This document shows, in pieces, positions 1 to 10,253 of a stretch of DNA of 64,000 bases. The notes under the pieces were generated by a model. The model saw only the letters and a program-made list of their open reading frames with translations. It did not search any database and was not told the origin of the DNA. The translations under genes and the position numbers were made by a program. Origin of the DNA: Lactuca virosa (Eukaryota; Streptophyta; Magnoliopsida; Asterales; Asteraceae); assembly GCA_928212115.1 (NCBI GenBank), contig CAKMRJ010005745.1:97796792-97860791 (forward strand), written 5' to 3'. The stretch's first letter is position 1. The number at the start of each line of letters is the position of its first letter.

Positions 1-483
1 CTGACGTACTGCAAATGTGGTTTGTAACTTGCCTTGGCAACCACAAGTCATGAAAGCCAACTCCATTTCCGAGATCCAGTCCATTACTCCGACAGGATCT
101 TCTTTTCCAGTGAAGGTCGATGGCTTGCAAGTCATAAAGTCCTTATACTTGCACCCATTTCTCTCCACTCTATCCTCGTGGTTATTTCTCCCAACCACAA
201 GCGGTTCACTATGACCAACCGATCTGCTGTTGTTCCCTTCTTCAGATCGATCGTAATTTAATTCACGTTGTTCAACAGGAACTGAAGGTTAATCCCTGTT
301 GTTCAGCAACATTTGCCTCAATTCCTCCCTTTGTTCAGCCAACATGGTCTGAATCATAGTTCATACTCCATCCATGGTGATGGGTTCTGGTGCAGCTCCA
401 ACTATAGGCACCTGTTCCACGACTTGGGGTTGAGGTTGCTGATTTCTATTTACATTTCCAGCTCCACTTCGGGTTCTTGCCAT
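1..483 (-). pseudogene. gag: Ty3/gypsy gag, N-terminal part, broken
   Basis: Capsid/nucleocapsid precursor of the gypsy element. On the minus strand an ATG at 483 opens a frame beginning MARTRSGAGN, followed by a Gln/Pro-rich stretch and then the retrotransposon gag start (FTGKEDPVGVMDWISEMELAF). The frame has an in-frame TGA near 362 and a TAA near 287, so this copy cannot make full Gag. The rest of Gag, including any zinc knuckle, is outside the window. The family is clear from the FxGxxDPxxxxxWIxxME pattern; the lineage (Tekay-like) is inferred from the PBS and LTR type. Confidence 0.75.
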
Positions 484-836
484 TATAACCTATACGCCAA
501 ATTAGGTGAATTTAAACCTTTATCCACGACAGTTATATAAATTCTCCTTATCACTCCGAAACGTTATATGTTAGTTCTAATTTCGTAATCATACCCTTAG
601 AATCCTACACACACAAGGTTTCCAGATCCGGTCGGCAACAGACCATAGATCCGAACAATTAATATCATATATGGCAAACATATAACATTTAGTACATAAA
701 AGCATTTTAGGCATCTTTCCTAAAATAAACTAGTGCTCATGTCTAAAATATGGTAGACACTCATCTCACAATCATCACTTAGCATTCTAAGTTTAAGTCT
801 AGAAATCCTACAATTTCTTAGTTCTCTTAAACTAAT

Positions 837-848
837 GCTCTGATACCA
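837..848 (-). other. Primer-binding site (initiator tRNA-Met)
   Basis: The minus strand reads TGGTATCAGAGC immediately after the LTR, with a two-base spacer. It is complementary to the 3' end of plant initiator methionine tRNA and primes minus-strand DNA synthesis. Confidence 0.85.
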
Positions 849-1380
849 ACTGTGACATCCCCTAATTTCTCGGCCAGAAAAGACCGATTTAATTTATGCT
901 TTTTAAAATAAAATCAGAGAAATCTTTTTAAAAGATGTTGCGGAATTGGTCCCTAAACCAAAACATGATAAAAGTTTGTCAAAACCTTTCTTTAAGAAAT
1001 ATATAATTTCCTTTTATATAAAAACCTCGGGATGTCATGTTTCGATACAGATCAAAAGCATAAACAAGACATTATAAGCCTTACAACAATTATTCATAAC
1101 TACTGGCCCATACTCCAAAAATCACTCATCATCATCGTCCGATTATGCTCGGGGTCCACTACCTGCAATATAAAAAGCTGAGTGGGTCAGGCTTGGAAGC
1201 CTGGTGAGCATATAGGGTTTTCACCCCACAATAAATAATAAACTCTTTAAGTTTATCAATCAACATATAATTTATTAATTTCATCAACCTAAAACAACCC
1301 TAATTACCCATACCCGTTATCCTCACCTTACGTCCCTAAAACAAATATCACAAGGGACCTAGCCTAAGGATTTTCATTAG

Positions 1381-1760
1381 GGGTGACAACATTGCTTCGG
1401 AGGTTCCTCAACAATCTATGTCAAATAAGGCAACCATCAGGGTGACAACTTTTCTTTCCTCAGCAAATTATGTCAAATAAGACAACCTAACATAAAACAA
1501 CCAATAAGGTGACAACATTGCTTTCCTCAGCAATTTATGTCAAATAAGACCACCAATAGGGTGACAACATTGCTTTCCTCTGCAATTTATATCAAATAAA
1601 ACGATCACCGGAGTGACAACATTGCTTTCCTTCAGCAATTTATGTCAAATAAAACAAACACCTGGGTGACAACATTACATTCCCTCAGCAATTTATGTCA
1701 AATAAAACAAACACCGGGGTGACAACATTGTTTTCCTTCAACAATTTATGTCAAATAGGC
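1381..1760. repeat. Tandem repeat, about 7 units of 52-67 bp, inside gypsy LTR
   Basis: Units start with GGGTGACAACATTGCTTTCC, continue through CAGCAATTTATGTCAAATAA, and end in short A/C-rich spacers that vary in length. Units are roughly 80-95% alike by eye. The array lies downstream of the TATA-like site on the transcribed strand, so it would be in the element RNA. Confidence 0.85.
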
Positions 1761-2336
1761 ACGAAGTCACATCGTCGCCAAGGTTTATACAACAGACACT
1801 AAGTCCATAGCTGCCAACATACTAAATCCGTAGCTACCAACGTACATCTATACTGTACTTCTATCCCTCATACTTTATCTACCCATGTTTTACCCAACAT
1901 ATTTGAAGATAAAATACATATACATTTTAAATCATTTTAAACATGTATAAAACATTCATTCAACATCCATCTCAAATAAACAAACAAGATATATATACAT
2001 ATAGCACATATTTTATATAAAATACTTCATATCTATGTGTAAGATGAAAGTGACAACACACTCACATGATTTGATGATAATCGGGCAGCAATTCGTTTCC
2101 TAAAACGTTCGTTTCTAATAAAACCGGGAGTTTTATTGAGAAACCGGGTTCTGCAAAAGGACGGGCTTCAAAACCGAAAAGATAAATTTTCCGGGCTTCT
2201 CGGGAACTTCGGAACGTATTTCGGGCTTTAGAAATGATATCGGGGCTTCAGGGGAAGTCAAAATGATAAAAAAAGATGAAAAATGGGTGAAAAGTGACAA
2301 ATTTCGGATTCTACCCGTGAAGTCTCGCAGCCACCA

Positions 2337-2347
2337 CTATATATAGT
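2337..2347 (-). promoter_or_regulatory. TATA-like box of the gypsy LTR
   Basis: CTATATATAG reads as a TATA element on the minus strand. It lies immediately downstream (in transcription order) of a GC-rich block at 2356-2640 that holds repeated CCAAT-like motifs. The predicted RNA start would be about 30 bp lower in coordinate, near 2305-2315, which makes the 1381-1760 repeats part of R/U5. Confidence 0.45.
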
Positions 2348-2704
2348 AGCGAGGGTTGGATCCGAAGCAAGGAGGGAGAGGCACGCATCTGCGAGGCTCG
2401 GAGCAGGTGGCAGCAGGGCGAGGCTCGGATTGGTCAGCTGCGAGCTTCAGATTGGTCAGCAGCCTCGGTCGAATCAGGAGGCTACACGTATGCGAAGGGG
2501 TGTCCGAGGAGCATCCGCGGGGTGTCTCCTGCGAGGCTGTCCGAATACGAGTGGATCGTGGACTTGGTCCAATCAGAAGATGACACGCGAAGCTCGGTCC
2601 TATCAGGAGGTGCCATGTGGATGCCTCACATGCGAGGGATGACGTGTCGGAGGTGACTCAGCGAAATTTGCCGGTTTTCCACATTTTCTTGATTTTTGTG
2701 CCAA

Positions 2705-3332
2705 AAATTAGCGAAAATCATAACTTTCGCATACGAGCTCCATTTTTGACGTTCTTTATATGCACGCGTAGGTAAAATCATACTCTACGACTTTCGTTTA
2801 GACTTCGTCGGCTAATTTTGACATTAATTTTTATATTATTATTTTTAACAGATCGGGACAGGAAACCCGTTAAAAATTCATAACTTCTTCATCCGACGTC
2901 CGTTTTTGTCAGACTTTTTACCGTTCTGCTACTATTTACGAGACCTTCGATTCTCGTTTAGGTTGTGTCGGCTAAAAATCACTCGATCTAAAATTCGAGT
3001 TTTCAGCTGTCTACTGCTAAGCTGAAACTTAGAAAAATCATAACTTCCTCATACAAAGTCAGATTTTGGCGTTCTTTTTATCGAACTTCTCGGTTTAACG
3101 AATACTACAACTTTCATTTAGATCCCTAAGGCTAAAAAGTAGTTTATCAAAAACTCACTTTTTACGACATTCGGCACCGTGCCGGTTTGTCGCGAAACTT
3201 CGACAGGTCATAACTTCTTCGTTATAACTCGAATTTCGGCATTCTTTATATATCCGTAATCCTTGTCACGACTACTACAACTTTCTTAATAAATATCAGC
3301 TTTATCTAATATTTATTTTCGACGCTCATTTT
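2705..3332. repeat. Diverged tandem repeat, 4 units of about 130-175 bp, in gypsy U3
   Basis: Each unit opens with a form of AATCATAACTTCTTCATCCG, has CCGTTTTTGxCGTTCTTTxTA in the middle, then CTACGACTTTCGTTTAGA and GTCGGCTAA. Approximate unit starts are 2711, 2870, 3030 and 3206. The last unit is shorter. These lie upstream of the TATA-like site in transcription order. Confidence 0.8.
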
Positions 3333-3488
3333 TAGTCTTAATTAATTAAACCCTAATAATTAAGCATAAAACACATAAAACACATAATATTCACATAATT
3401 CCTTTTCATTCCTCTAAAATGAGTCACAAAGGTTAACCTAGACTATCATGTCAATATTAATGCCTAGCCTAGAAACACGGGCATTACA

Positions 3489-4552
3489 ATTACCTAGTTT
3501 AATAGTTCAGAATTTAAGCAATTAAAATAACTATAACTAAATAGTAATTATCCTACCAATTCGAAATAGGCAACAAAATTCAATACAATTGTTGGTGGCA
3601 AGGGCGCAACGCACCAACACTGGGGCGCAACATGCCTAACGTGTAGTCACCCAAAAACTTAGTTTTCGGTTTATCTATTTTTCTCCAAGGCACATATAAT
3701 AGAAAATATTAGGCTCCGATACAATTGATGTGTTTTGCCGGTTATATTAAATCATATTTCCACATCGAAATTTACATAAAACAATTTATGGGTACATGCA
3801 ACCTAACGATCGATGTCATTTTCTCATTATAGCAACATACTTATGAAACAATCAAACTAACCTACTTGTAATCAAAATTTATAAGAATTAGTATACACAC
3901 CTTTTTTATTATAGAATATAACAAACTATATCTTCAAGTCTTCCAAATCACCAACGAAAATAAACATCCAATAATGTGAATGTCTCTAATGGTTCACACG
4001 CTAAAACCTAGAACACTAGGAATCAAGAGGAGCGAAGAGGAACAAAGAGAAATTTTATTCTACACTTAATGGGAAGAGAGAACCATGAAAATTTAGGAGC
4101 CAAGGGGTCCTATTTATCACTAGGGAATCTTCAGGATAAACCTTGATTTGAATAATAAAATAATAAGATTTTATCTATTCCAGGCAGTTATCCTTATCAA
4201 CTTTAAGAGGCTTATAGAACCCTAGAAAACCCTCCAAAACCATCCACACCTATGGAGGGTTATAGAATTGCATTCCTTGCTCAACTATGAACAATTACAA
4301 TTCATCCTTGCACCTTTGGTTAAGTCTAATTAATCCCAAATTATTTCCAATTAATTCTAGTTAAATCTTAATTAATTATTAACTATTTATAATTAATATA
4401 TGAATCATATAATATATTAAAAAATCATTTTATCTCTCTTTTAATATCAATTATAGCTATTTCTAGTTATGAGGGCATCTCAAAAAGGACTTTACTTTTA
4501 TTCACTAAGGTTATACCAATTTAGTTAAGACCTTAGACGCCTTAATCCAACA
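3489..4552 (-). mobile_element. Copia element remnant: leader, PBS and 5' LTR
   Basis: In minus-strand order, an LTR (4552-3729, 824 bp) starts TGTTGGATTAAGGCGTCTAAG and is followed by a mutated primer-binding site at 3724-3712 (TTGTATCGGAGCC against the usual TGGTATCGGAGCC). About 220 bp of leader follows before the gypsy insertion cuts it at 3488. The LTR start matches those at 36802, 40537 and 48729 in this window, so all belong to one copia LTR family. This copy is much more decayed than the one at 48729. A TATA-like ATAAATAG on the minus strand lies near 4111-4118. Confidence 0.7.
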
Positions 4553-5266
4553 TGACTCTTGTGTATCCTTCTAGGGTGCTTAATTGCTTTATGGAGAGGC
4601 CTTTGTTTATTTCTTCCAAAAACGTAGACTAGAGGTGAGTCAATCCTTGTTGCAATTCTAGTACATTGTTGTGAAATGTCAATATCTCATAATGATCTAA
4701 TTGATTCTAGCTTGATATGTGTATTGTGTGTCTATGTATGGATATGATATAAATGTAGGGAAAGTTAGTAGCCTTTTGTGGAAAAGGTATTTAGGGGGTA
4801 TTACATGATGACTACGTTGTAGGATGTTTTGAGATGAATTGAGTGGTTCGGTTAATGCCAATATTAAGGGTGTCATTTGGTTCTGATGTGTGATGTTATG
4901 TTTTCTAGAAACAAGTTGTCAATGATGATATGACAATTCATGCTAGTGATGTGATATTTTCTACTATTATAATGAAATATTATGCATGGTTGTATAGTTA
5001 TGAATTATGTAATAATTAAACGATGAGAATTATACATAATAATATGAAATGTAAATGTCCCTTTGTAGGTAATTAGGAATGAGGGAGAACATACTTAGAG
5101 GGGGAAAGTGTAGCAACCTATACTTAGATGTATACCGTATCTAGGTTGTATGATGACCTATAAAGGTTGGAAGAGTACCTGTAGGATAAGTGATTAAGCC
5201 AATAATGAATTCGAGTGGTTTTCTAGGCAACGATTAGGTACATGGTTCTTTGATGCGGGCAATAGG
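4553..5266. other. Intergenic stretch, nothing recognised
   Basis: AT-rich sequence without an ORF that can be supported. A short segment near 4630-4660 (GAGGTGAGTC context) resembles the 3' part of the gypsy LTR at 45.15 kb, but too weakly to call an element. Confidence 0.4.
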
Positions 5267-5426
5267 TTGGTGTGGGAGATTCGAGGACGCCAAGATCAAA
5301 TATCACGTTTGAGTGGGAAGAATAATGATGGAAATACCACTTTTATAATTCTCAAACAACAACACATCTTACTTGTACATTCAACGTTAGAGAAACAAAC
5401 GTCAGGTACCAGGGACTACGTTACAA

Positions 5427-5716
5427 CATGGTTGAAGAACTTCTTCCGTGATCTTGGTGTTGTGCCTAGCCTCAAGCATCCTATGGAAATATTTTGTCAT
5501 AAAGAAGGTGCAGTCACATTGACTACAAAAATTAAGGACCGTGGGAAGTAGAGACACATACTCAAGAAATACCACTACATTAGGAAGATTGTTGAGGATA
5601 GAGATATCATTGTGAGTATAGTATCATTGGTGGAGAATTAGGTCGATCCATTGACGAAACCGTTATCAAGATCGAGGAATGAAGGTGATACTAGTTTGAT
5701 AGTAATGTTCTAGAGA
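5427..5716 (+). pseudogene. Copia RNase H C-terminal fragment
   Basis: The plus-strand frame reads LKNFFRDLGVVPSL, then IEIFCHxEGAVTL-like sequence, RHILKKYHYIR and VDPLTKPLS. This is the conserved C-terminal end of copia RNase H (the DNxxAVxL and KHIxxRYHxIR blocks and the ADxLTKxL tail). In-frame stops occur after DRGK, within VEN*VDPL and near the end. The RNase H N-terminal catalytic residues, reverse transcriptase and integrase are absent upstream. It is followed by the roughly 1 kb 3' region seen before other LTRs of this family in the window, so it is the tail of a decayed autonomous copy. Confidence 0.75.
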
Positions 5717-6870
5717 TATGGTTTAAATGTTTATTTGATAGTTTTATTATTTTGAAACATATAACAATATAAATTTTTACCAATTTGGTGTTTATTTTGT
5801 GGTGAGTTAATAAAGAAATGGTGATGCTAATAATATTGTTCATTTATTTCTTTGTTTCATTTTTGCACTTTTAGAACCCACTTCGCGAGTATTAATTTAC
5901 TCAAACCTCAACAGTCAGTCATACTATTTGAAGTAAGTAAGTGATTTAAGATTGTCATGAACATTAATACTTTGTCCATAGTAATTGGGCATAGCATAAA
6001 GACTGTGTGAACACTCATGAGTAATTAATAGAGATTTAAGTATTGGAACAACCTGCACTTTGAGATTACTTCATGGATAAAGTCACGAGTGATTCTAAGA
6101 TGATAATATCTGTTATTATTCAAACATAGATACTTATAGGGTTTTTCTTTAAAGCATATTGTACATTGGTCTTCTTCAACATTATTTGTAACTGGTAATC
6201 ATAAAAGGTGTATTCATGTGTGATATGATGAATAGACAAAAACTATGTAGTCAAAGTGTATTTGCTCCTTGTGTCCTAATAGGAGAAGCGATATCTATGG
6301 TCCCCTCGATGACTTGGTATTAACATCTGAATAGCTTGGCCAGGCCCTGACTAAAATTGATGTGTTAAATTTAGTAATATGATGTAGTAATCACAAATCT
6401 TTATCGAGAAACATAATCTTGAACATTGAGATTGACCCTTATCCATGTCTTAGGTAAATACATGTATCTAAAGCATAGGAATAAGTAATTACTAATCTAA
6501 GGGTTGAGTCTTGATTAGATCAGAGTTTGACAATTTTATTGGAATGAAGACTCTCTATTGATTATTACAGAAGTATTAGACCTCATATAGTTGATGACTT
6601 GTCCAATTGTACGATTGTAACCCTTCTATGGTTTGTGAAATTGACCCTCCTCCTACTTTTCTTTGGTTCTGCTATTGGAGTCTTGGGTGTAAAACAAAAG
6701 AGGAATTCTTGCTACTGGGTCCTCTTCATCCGAAGCAAAGGTGGTTATAACCAGTTCTAGGTCAATGGATCTTCCAGAAGATCAAGAGGTTTGTATTTTT
6801 TTTTCATAAATTGGTTACAATAATAGAATAAGCCTAGATCCATTAAAGTACATGTACACATAGGGTTTTA
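5717..6870 (+). repeat. Copia 3' untranslated region and partial LTR
   Basis: The sequence from about 5.8 to 6.5 kb matches, with heavy divergence, the regions just before the LTR at 36802 (same strand) and just after the LTRs at 21536 and 47384 (opposite strand). Shared landmarks include TTACTTCATGGAT, GATAATATCT and a stretch on GCGATAT...GGTCCC...GATTTGGTGTT pattern. The segment from about 6580 to 6870 resembles only the second half of the family LTR (TTGGGTGTAAAAC, then ACACATAGGGTTTTAT), so the LTR start is lost. Confidence 0.55.
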
Positions 6871-7089
6871 TATTGCTTTCGGTGCCATAAGTAGTGTGTA
6901 TATGATGCTAGAAAACTCATCAATTCTAGGTTTTAGTTTGATTGTAAGTTGTATATGTAAAAGCTCTCTTTGTGAAGAATATCTCTTTGTGAGATTTATA
7001 AAATTCATCTAAATCAAAAATAAGTTTTTCATTATTCTTTTTTTTAATTTATATTGGGTCCTTGCATGTCATTGATCTACGATCCAAAA
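6871..7089. other. Short AT-rich stretch before gag fragment
   Basis: No gene seen. TTTTGTATTAGAGTTGG at 7088-7104 could be a decayed primer-binding site (TGGTATCAGAG), which would place the gag fragment just downstream in its usual position. Confidence 0.3.
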
Positions 7090-7092
7090 TTT

Positions 7093-7760
7093 TGTATTAG
7101 AGTTGGAAAAAAATTTATGTTCTTGACAAGAACAAGGATTTCATCCTCCTCATTCTCTTTTATGTCAATAAATAAAATATCTCCACTTTATGAAAAGAAT
7201 TCCACCATATGGAAAATCAAAGCTTTAATGGTTCTAGAAGCTATAGATTACAACATGATGAACACTCTCAAGGATGGTCCTTACATACCACCATACCGTG
7301 AAACTAAAGATGATATTCCAACTAATGTAACAAGACAAACTCCGACTCATTATTAAACTGCATATAACAAGAGAAGAGTAAATCTTGGTATTTGTGCACG
7401 GGCCACCATCTGCATTGTTATTCTCTATGAAGTCTACAATGTCGTTAAAAAAATAGTGTTTTAGATCAATAGATGTTAAATACATTGATAGTGGCCTACA
7501 AGGCAATTAGTGAAATTATAGTGACCCTAGAAAATAACTTGAATCGAAAGTATAAGCACACTTTTTCTTGCATGAACGAATCTCTCACTAAAACATTTAA
7601 TCGTTTTAATTATTTCGGTAATGATATGAAGAGATTTAATATCATTAAACATAATGTTTGTGTTGTCCTTAAGTTCTTAGACTCACTTGATGATAAATGG
7701 GAACATTATGTTGATGTTCCCAAGAATAATGAGAAAATCAAAGATAGACGTTATGGGTAG
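7093..7760 (+). pseudogene. gag: Copia gag fragment (UBN2/DUF4219 type), broken
   Basis: Two plus-strand pieces encode parts of plant copia Gag. The first (about 7093-7356) has the N-terminal signature PLYEKNSTIWKIKALMxLEAIDYNMM...LKDGPYIP. After a frameshifted spacer, the second (about 7473-7760) has TLIVAYKAISEI, NRKYKHTFSCMNESLTKTFNRFN and VLKFLDSLDDKWEHYVDV, the UBN2 capsid-like core. The frame changes between the pieces, a stop interrupts the spacer, and the zinc-knuckle region is missing. No pol follows. Coding origin is clear; function is lost. Confidence 0.75.
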
Positions 7761-8430
7761 AATTTTTATCTTACTACTTTTAACATCCTGAACTTGTACT
7801 AACAATTCGTGTAGCATGTTGGGTAGCTTAGGATCTTGAATTTAGTCAAAATGTTGCGATTGCCTTTGTTTTTCTTGTAATATCTTATGCATGTATCTCA
7901 AAATTAACTAGAAAATGATAGATTGGGTCAAAATCACATGGTCAAAGCCTTATGAATGTTGAAGTCCTTCAAGTAAACTAGGTCAAGTATAGCTTAAGGA
8001 AGATCCCTAGAATATAGGACTATTTGTGAATATGCATATGTATAAAAGCCTAGCTAATGACCACTCATGGATACATTAACTCTTCTGTTCTCAACTTCTT
8101 TCTCTTGAAACTTTAGTCTTTTTCACTTACAACACGATCGTCTAGAAATTGTAATCACATTTTTATGTATTAAAGTTCTAAGGCACATGATACCATCACC
8201 TCCCGAGGTTTTCTGTTAGTGATCCAAAAGGATTAAGCGCCTTCAGCGTACATCTCTGTGTTCTTGCGTTGGTTTTTATCAAACTTTTATCATTTAATCG
8301 ATTTCGAAATTTTCTCAAACTTATTTAATTGTTTATCTAATTTCACTGTCATAATCTTACTAAAAATACGGATATATTTTGTGGTATCTTGGTATCTTTT
8401 TGAGTCTCTTAATGTTTCCTGAGTTGCAGT
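7761..8430. other. Non-coding, LTR-like fragment possible
   Basis: No ORF. The segment at about 8075-8290 (TCTTTCTCTTGAAAC, then TAGAAATTGTAATCACAT, then ATCACCTCCCGAGGT and GTGATCCAAAAGGATTAAG) has the feel of the R/U5 part of a copia LTR. No paired LTR or primer-binding site was found, so this is weak. Confidence 0.3.
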
Positions 8431-8543
8431 CTAGAACAAATGTTCTTCGTCAATTCCTTAGTATAGCTACGCCAGAAGAATTAATAATATCTCAGGAAAA
8501 ATTGCTACAAGAAGCCGTGGATGCACTTCTTGATAATGGAATC
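8431..8543 (+). pseudogene. rpoC1-like fragment of plastid origin (NUPT)
   Basis: The plus frame reads TPEELIISQEKLLQEAVDAL followed by LDNGI. The chloroplast RNA polymerase beta' subunit (RpoC1) has TPGEL(V/I)MCQEKLVQEAVDTL-LDNGI at its conserved centre, and the upstream SRTNVLRQFLSI also has a counterpart there. DNA similarity from memory is roughly 75-80% over the core. Similarity stops at LDNGI; the following RGQPMRDG block of real RpoC1 is absent. It is best read as an old nuclear insertion of plastid DNA. A bacterial-type polymerase gene elsewhere in the genome is an unlikely alternative. Confidence 0.5.
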
Positions 8544-9490
8544 CCAAAAAAGCATTTAACCATTCTCCGATCTATGTCATATTAACCGATTCACCGACAT
8601 TAGCCTCCGAAGACATGATCCATAGTAAAGAAGTAGACATGGTACGAATGGGATTGAGAAGGAGCTCTTCCCTTTTTGGGGTGCATTATAGCACAGTCCG
8701 TGACTACGTTTTTCCGTTGGTTGATGCTGCGTATTGCACACTTGTTATATTTGTTATATTTATTAGAAGTCATACGTCAGTCTATGGGGATTATTGAAAG
8801 GGTTAAGGACTCCACGTGCATTTTGAGTCTCACATAACCTATATTTTAATAAGAAGATCGTTGACAAGAATTTATATTGTAGAATGTAAGCTCTCCGTCA
8901 ATTCATTATGTGTACAATAAGGGAACAGTTTGTTTAGTGTCTTATTTCAATCTATCATTGTGATAGATGATGTCAAGGATACCAAGTGCATTTTGTGTCA
9001 TATCCAATCTATGGTAATCATATATAAGGTCAAGGACACTAAGTTTCATTCTAGAACAAGTGTTCTCAATAAATATCCTTGCGGTAGTTCATTAGTGGAT
9101 GATAGAACTCATGTAAGTGAGAAATTCACTGATGTAGTTACAAACTAGAACATATTGTTCACCGTCAATTCAAAAAGGTAGTACCAGTGAATAATGCTTG
9201 ATGATCATGTAATGATCCCCTGATTTTCAACTTCCAACACTCTTAAATATAGATTTAAAGCAAAAAAACAGTTCAAAAGTTTCTTGGAACCCAAAGACGA
9301 CATGACATGTCCTTTTATTTGCAGAGACATGTCTTTTATTGAGATAATTTTTTACCTGTGTAGAGATACCCTTCTCAAGATGAGATTTGCTTGAGCTTTT
9401 GATTCTATAAAATAATACTTTTGATTTCAATCATACACAACACACGTTAAGCACATCACAACACTGTTTTTTCTCATAACTTAGACAATC
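8544..9490. other. Intergenic, with short diverged repeats
   Basis: No gene seen. A phrase of the form GTCAAGGAxACxAAGTGCATTTTGxGTC occurs near 8803, 8970 and 9029, and CTAGAACAAxTGTTCT occurs near 8430, 9051 and 9147, several times followed by CGTCAATTC. This suggests a locally amplified, now diverged unit. Confidence 0.4.
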
Positions 9491-9903
9491 AAGAAGCGAA
9501 TTGAGTGCATAGTGGCTAACGACGTTGAGGTGGTGAGCAAGGAGTAAGTTTCAAGGGTTCTTATTTTGCACCAAGGATCTTTGTAAAGTCTCGTTGAAGA
9601 TATAGGGTAAGGTATGAGACAAGGTTTGAAGAATATGGAAGTCCATTGGAAGAAACCTTGACAGAATGAAAGATTCGACCCTATAATCTAGTAGTAAAGG
9701 TTGATTTTATTCCAGAAGATCTGGTAGGTGTATGGAAAGATAAGTATTGGTGGGTGTCAAGGTTTCTCTAGAAAATGGGTGGTCAGTATTATGTTGAATT
9801 TTTGGATAAGAATGGTTTCCATGGATTCCCAAGAGAGAAGAATAGAATTCATCAAAAGTGGAATTCTAAAGAACCACCTTTTTGGATGTATCTGAAAAGA
9901 TAG
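9491..9903 (+). pseudogene. Agenet/DUF724-like gene fragment, dead
   Basis: The plus strand reads NDVEVVSKE, a one-base frame change near 9545, then FKGSYFAPRIFVKSR, VRYETRFEEYGSPLEETLTE, KIRPYN, then VDFIPEDLVGVWKDKYWWVS, GGQYYVEFLDKN and RIHQKWNSKEPPFWMYL. This matches the layout of two adjacent plant Agenet (Tudor-like) repeats in DUF724-type proteins: VEVxSxExGFxGSxF at the start, LxExIRP at the middle, VDxxxxDxWWxG, YxVxFxxxxE, RxHxxW at the end. Known members bind chromatin or RNA-associated partners. In-frame stops occur at three places (after KSR, after LTE, after RFL). No full gene surrounds it, so it may be a retroposed or transduplicated fragment. Confidence 0.6.
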
Positions 9904-10253
9904 TAAAGTATGACAAAAAAATGCAATAGTTATTCAGTTTACAAAACAAAGATTTAATTAATTTTTTTGTTGCATTTTCTATTTTATGATAAGCAAACAC
10001 TCCCACAATAATTGTGAAGTATAATGAAATACAAATTTTTTAGAATGGTGAAAAATTTTAAGAACCAACATATATACAAACACAAACACAACCAAACTAA
10101 CAATTATTTGCAAATAAATCACGAGATAAACTCTTAACACAATTTTGTAATTAGTTTTTGAAGTCTGATTTGAAGAAAGAAATATGTTTGAACTCACACA
10201 AAGAGATTTGAAGTACTAACATTTACTTGAAAAGAGAAGGAAACAAACCAAGT
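9904..10253. other. Intergenic, nothing recognised
   Basis: AT-rich, low-complexity sequence between the Agenet-like fragment and the end of the minus-strand copia pol. Short ORFs here are compositional. Confidence 0.4.

Larger units (their letters stand above)
1..3488 (-). mobile_element. Ty3/gypsy LTR retrotransposon, 5' part (runs off left edge)
   Basis: Read on the minus strand, the order is LTR (3488-851), primer-binding site (848-837), short leader, then gag from 483 to the window edge. The LTR opens with TGTAATGCCC and closes with ATGTCACA, giving TG...CA ends. The gag is of the plant chromovirus/Tekay type, with an N-terminal region leading into a DW(I)SxMExxF-like retrotransposon gag start. 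The element sits inside an older copia leader that resumes at 3489, so it is the younger insertion. The 3' LTR is outside the window, so the target duplication cannot be verified; the right-flank candidate is ATTAC at 3489-3493. In-frame stops in gag show that this copy is not autonomous. Confidence 0.85.
851..3488 (-). repeat. 5' LTR of the gypsy element, about 2.64 kb
   Basis: TG...CA termini directly abut the primer-binding site on the low-coordinate side. It is long for a plant gypsy LTR, and much of the length is tandem repeats: seven 52-67 bp units downstream of the TATA-like site and four units of about 130-175 bp upstream of it. A GC-rich block (2356-2640) lies just upstream of the TATA-like sequence in transcription order. 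The left LTR end could be shifted by two bases. Confidence 0.8.

Noticed and set aside
1381..1760. Possible CRISPR-like array of repeats and spacers
   Set aside because: Units are head-to-tail with short variable ends inside a plant LTR; there are no spacers, and the context is eukaryotic.
5090..5115. GAGGGGGAAAGTGT as a gypsy or copia polypurine tract followed by an LTR
   Set aside because: The following TGTAGCAACC has no LTR partner and no TATA or PBS nearby; left as unassigned.
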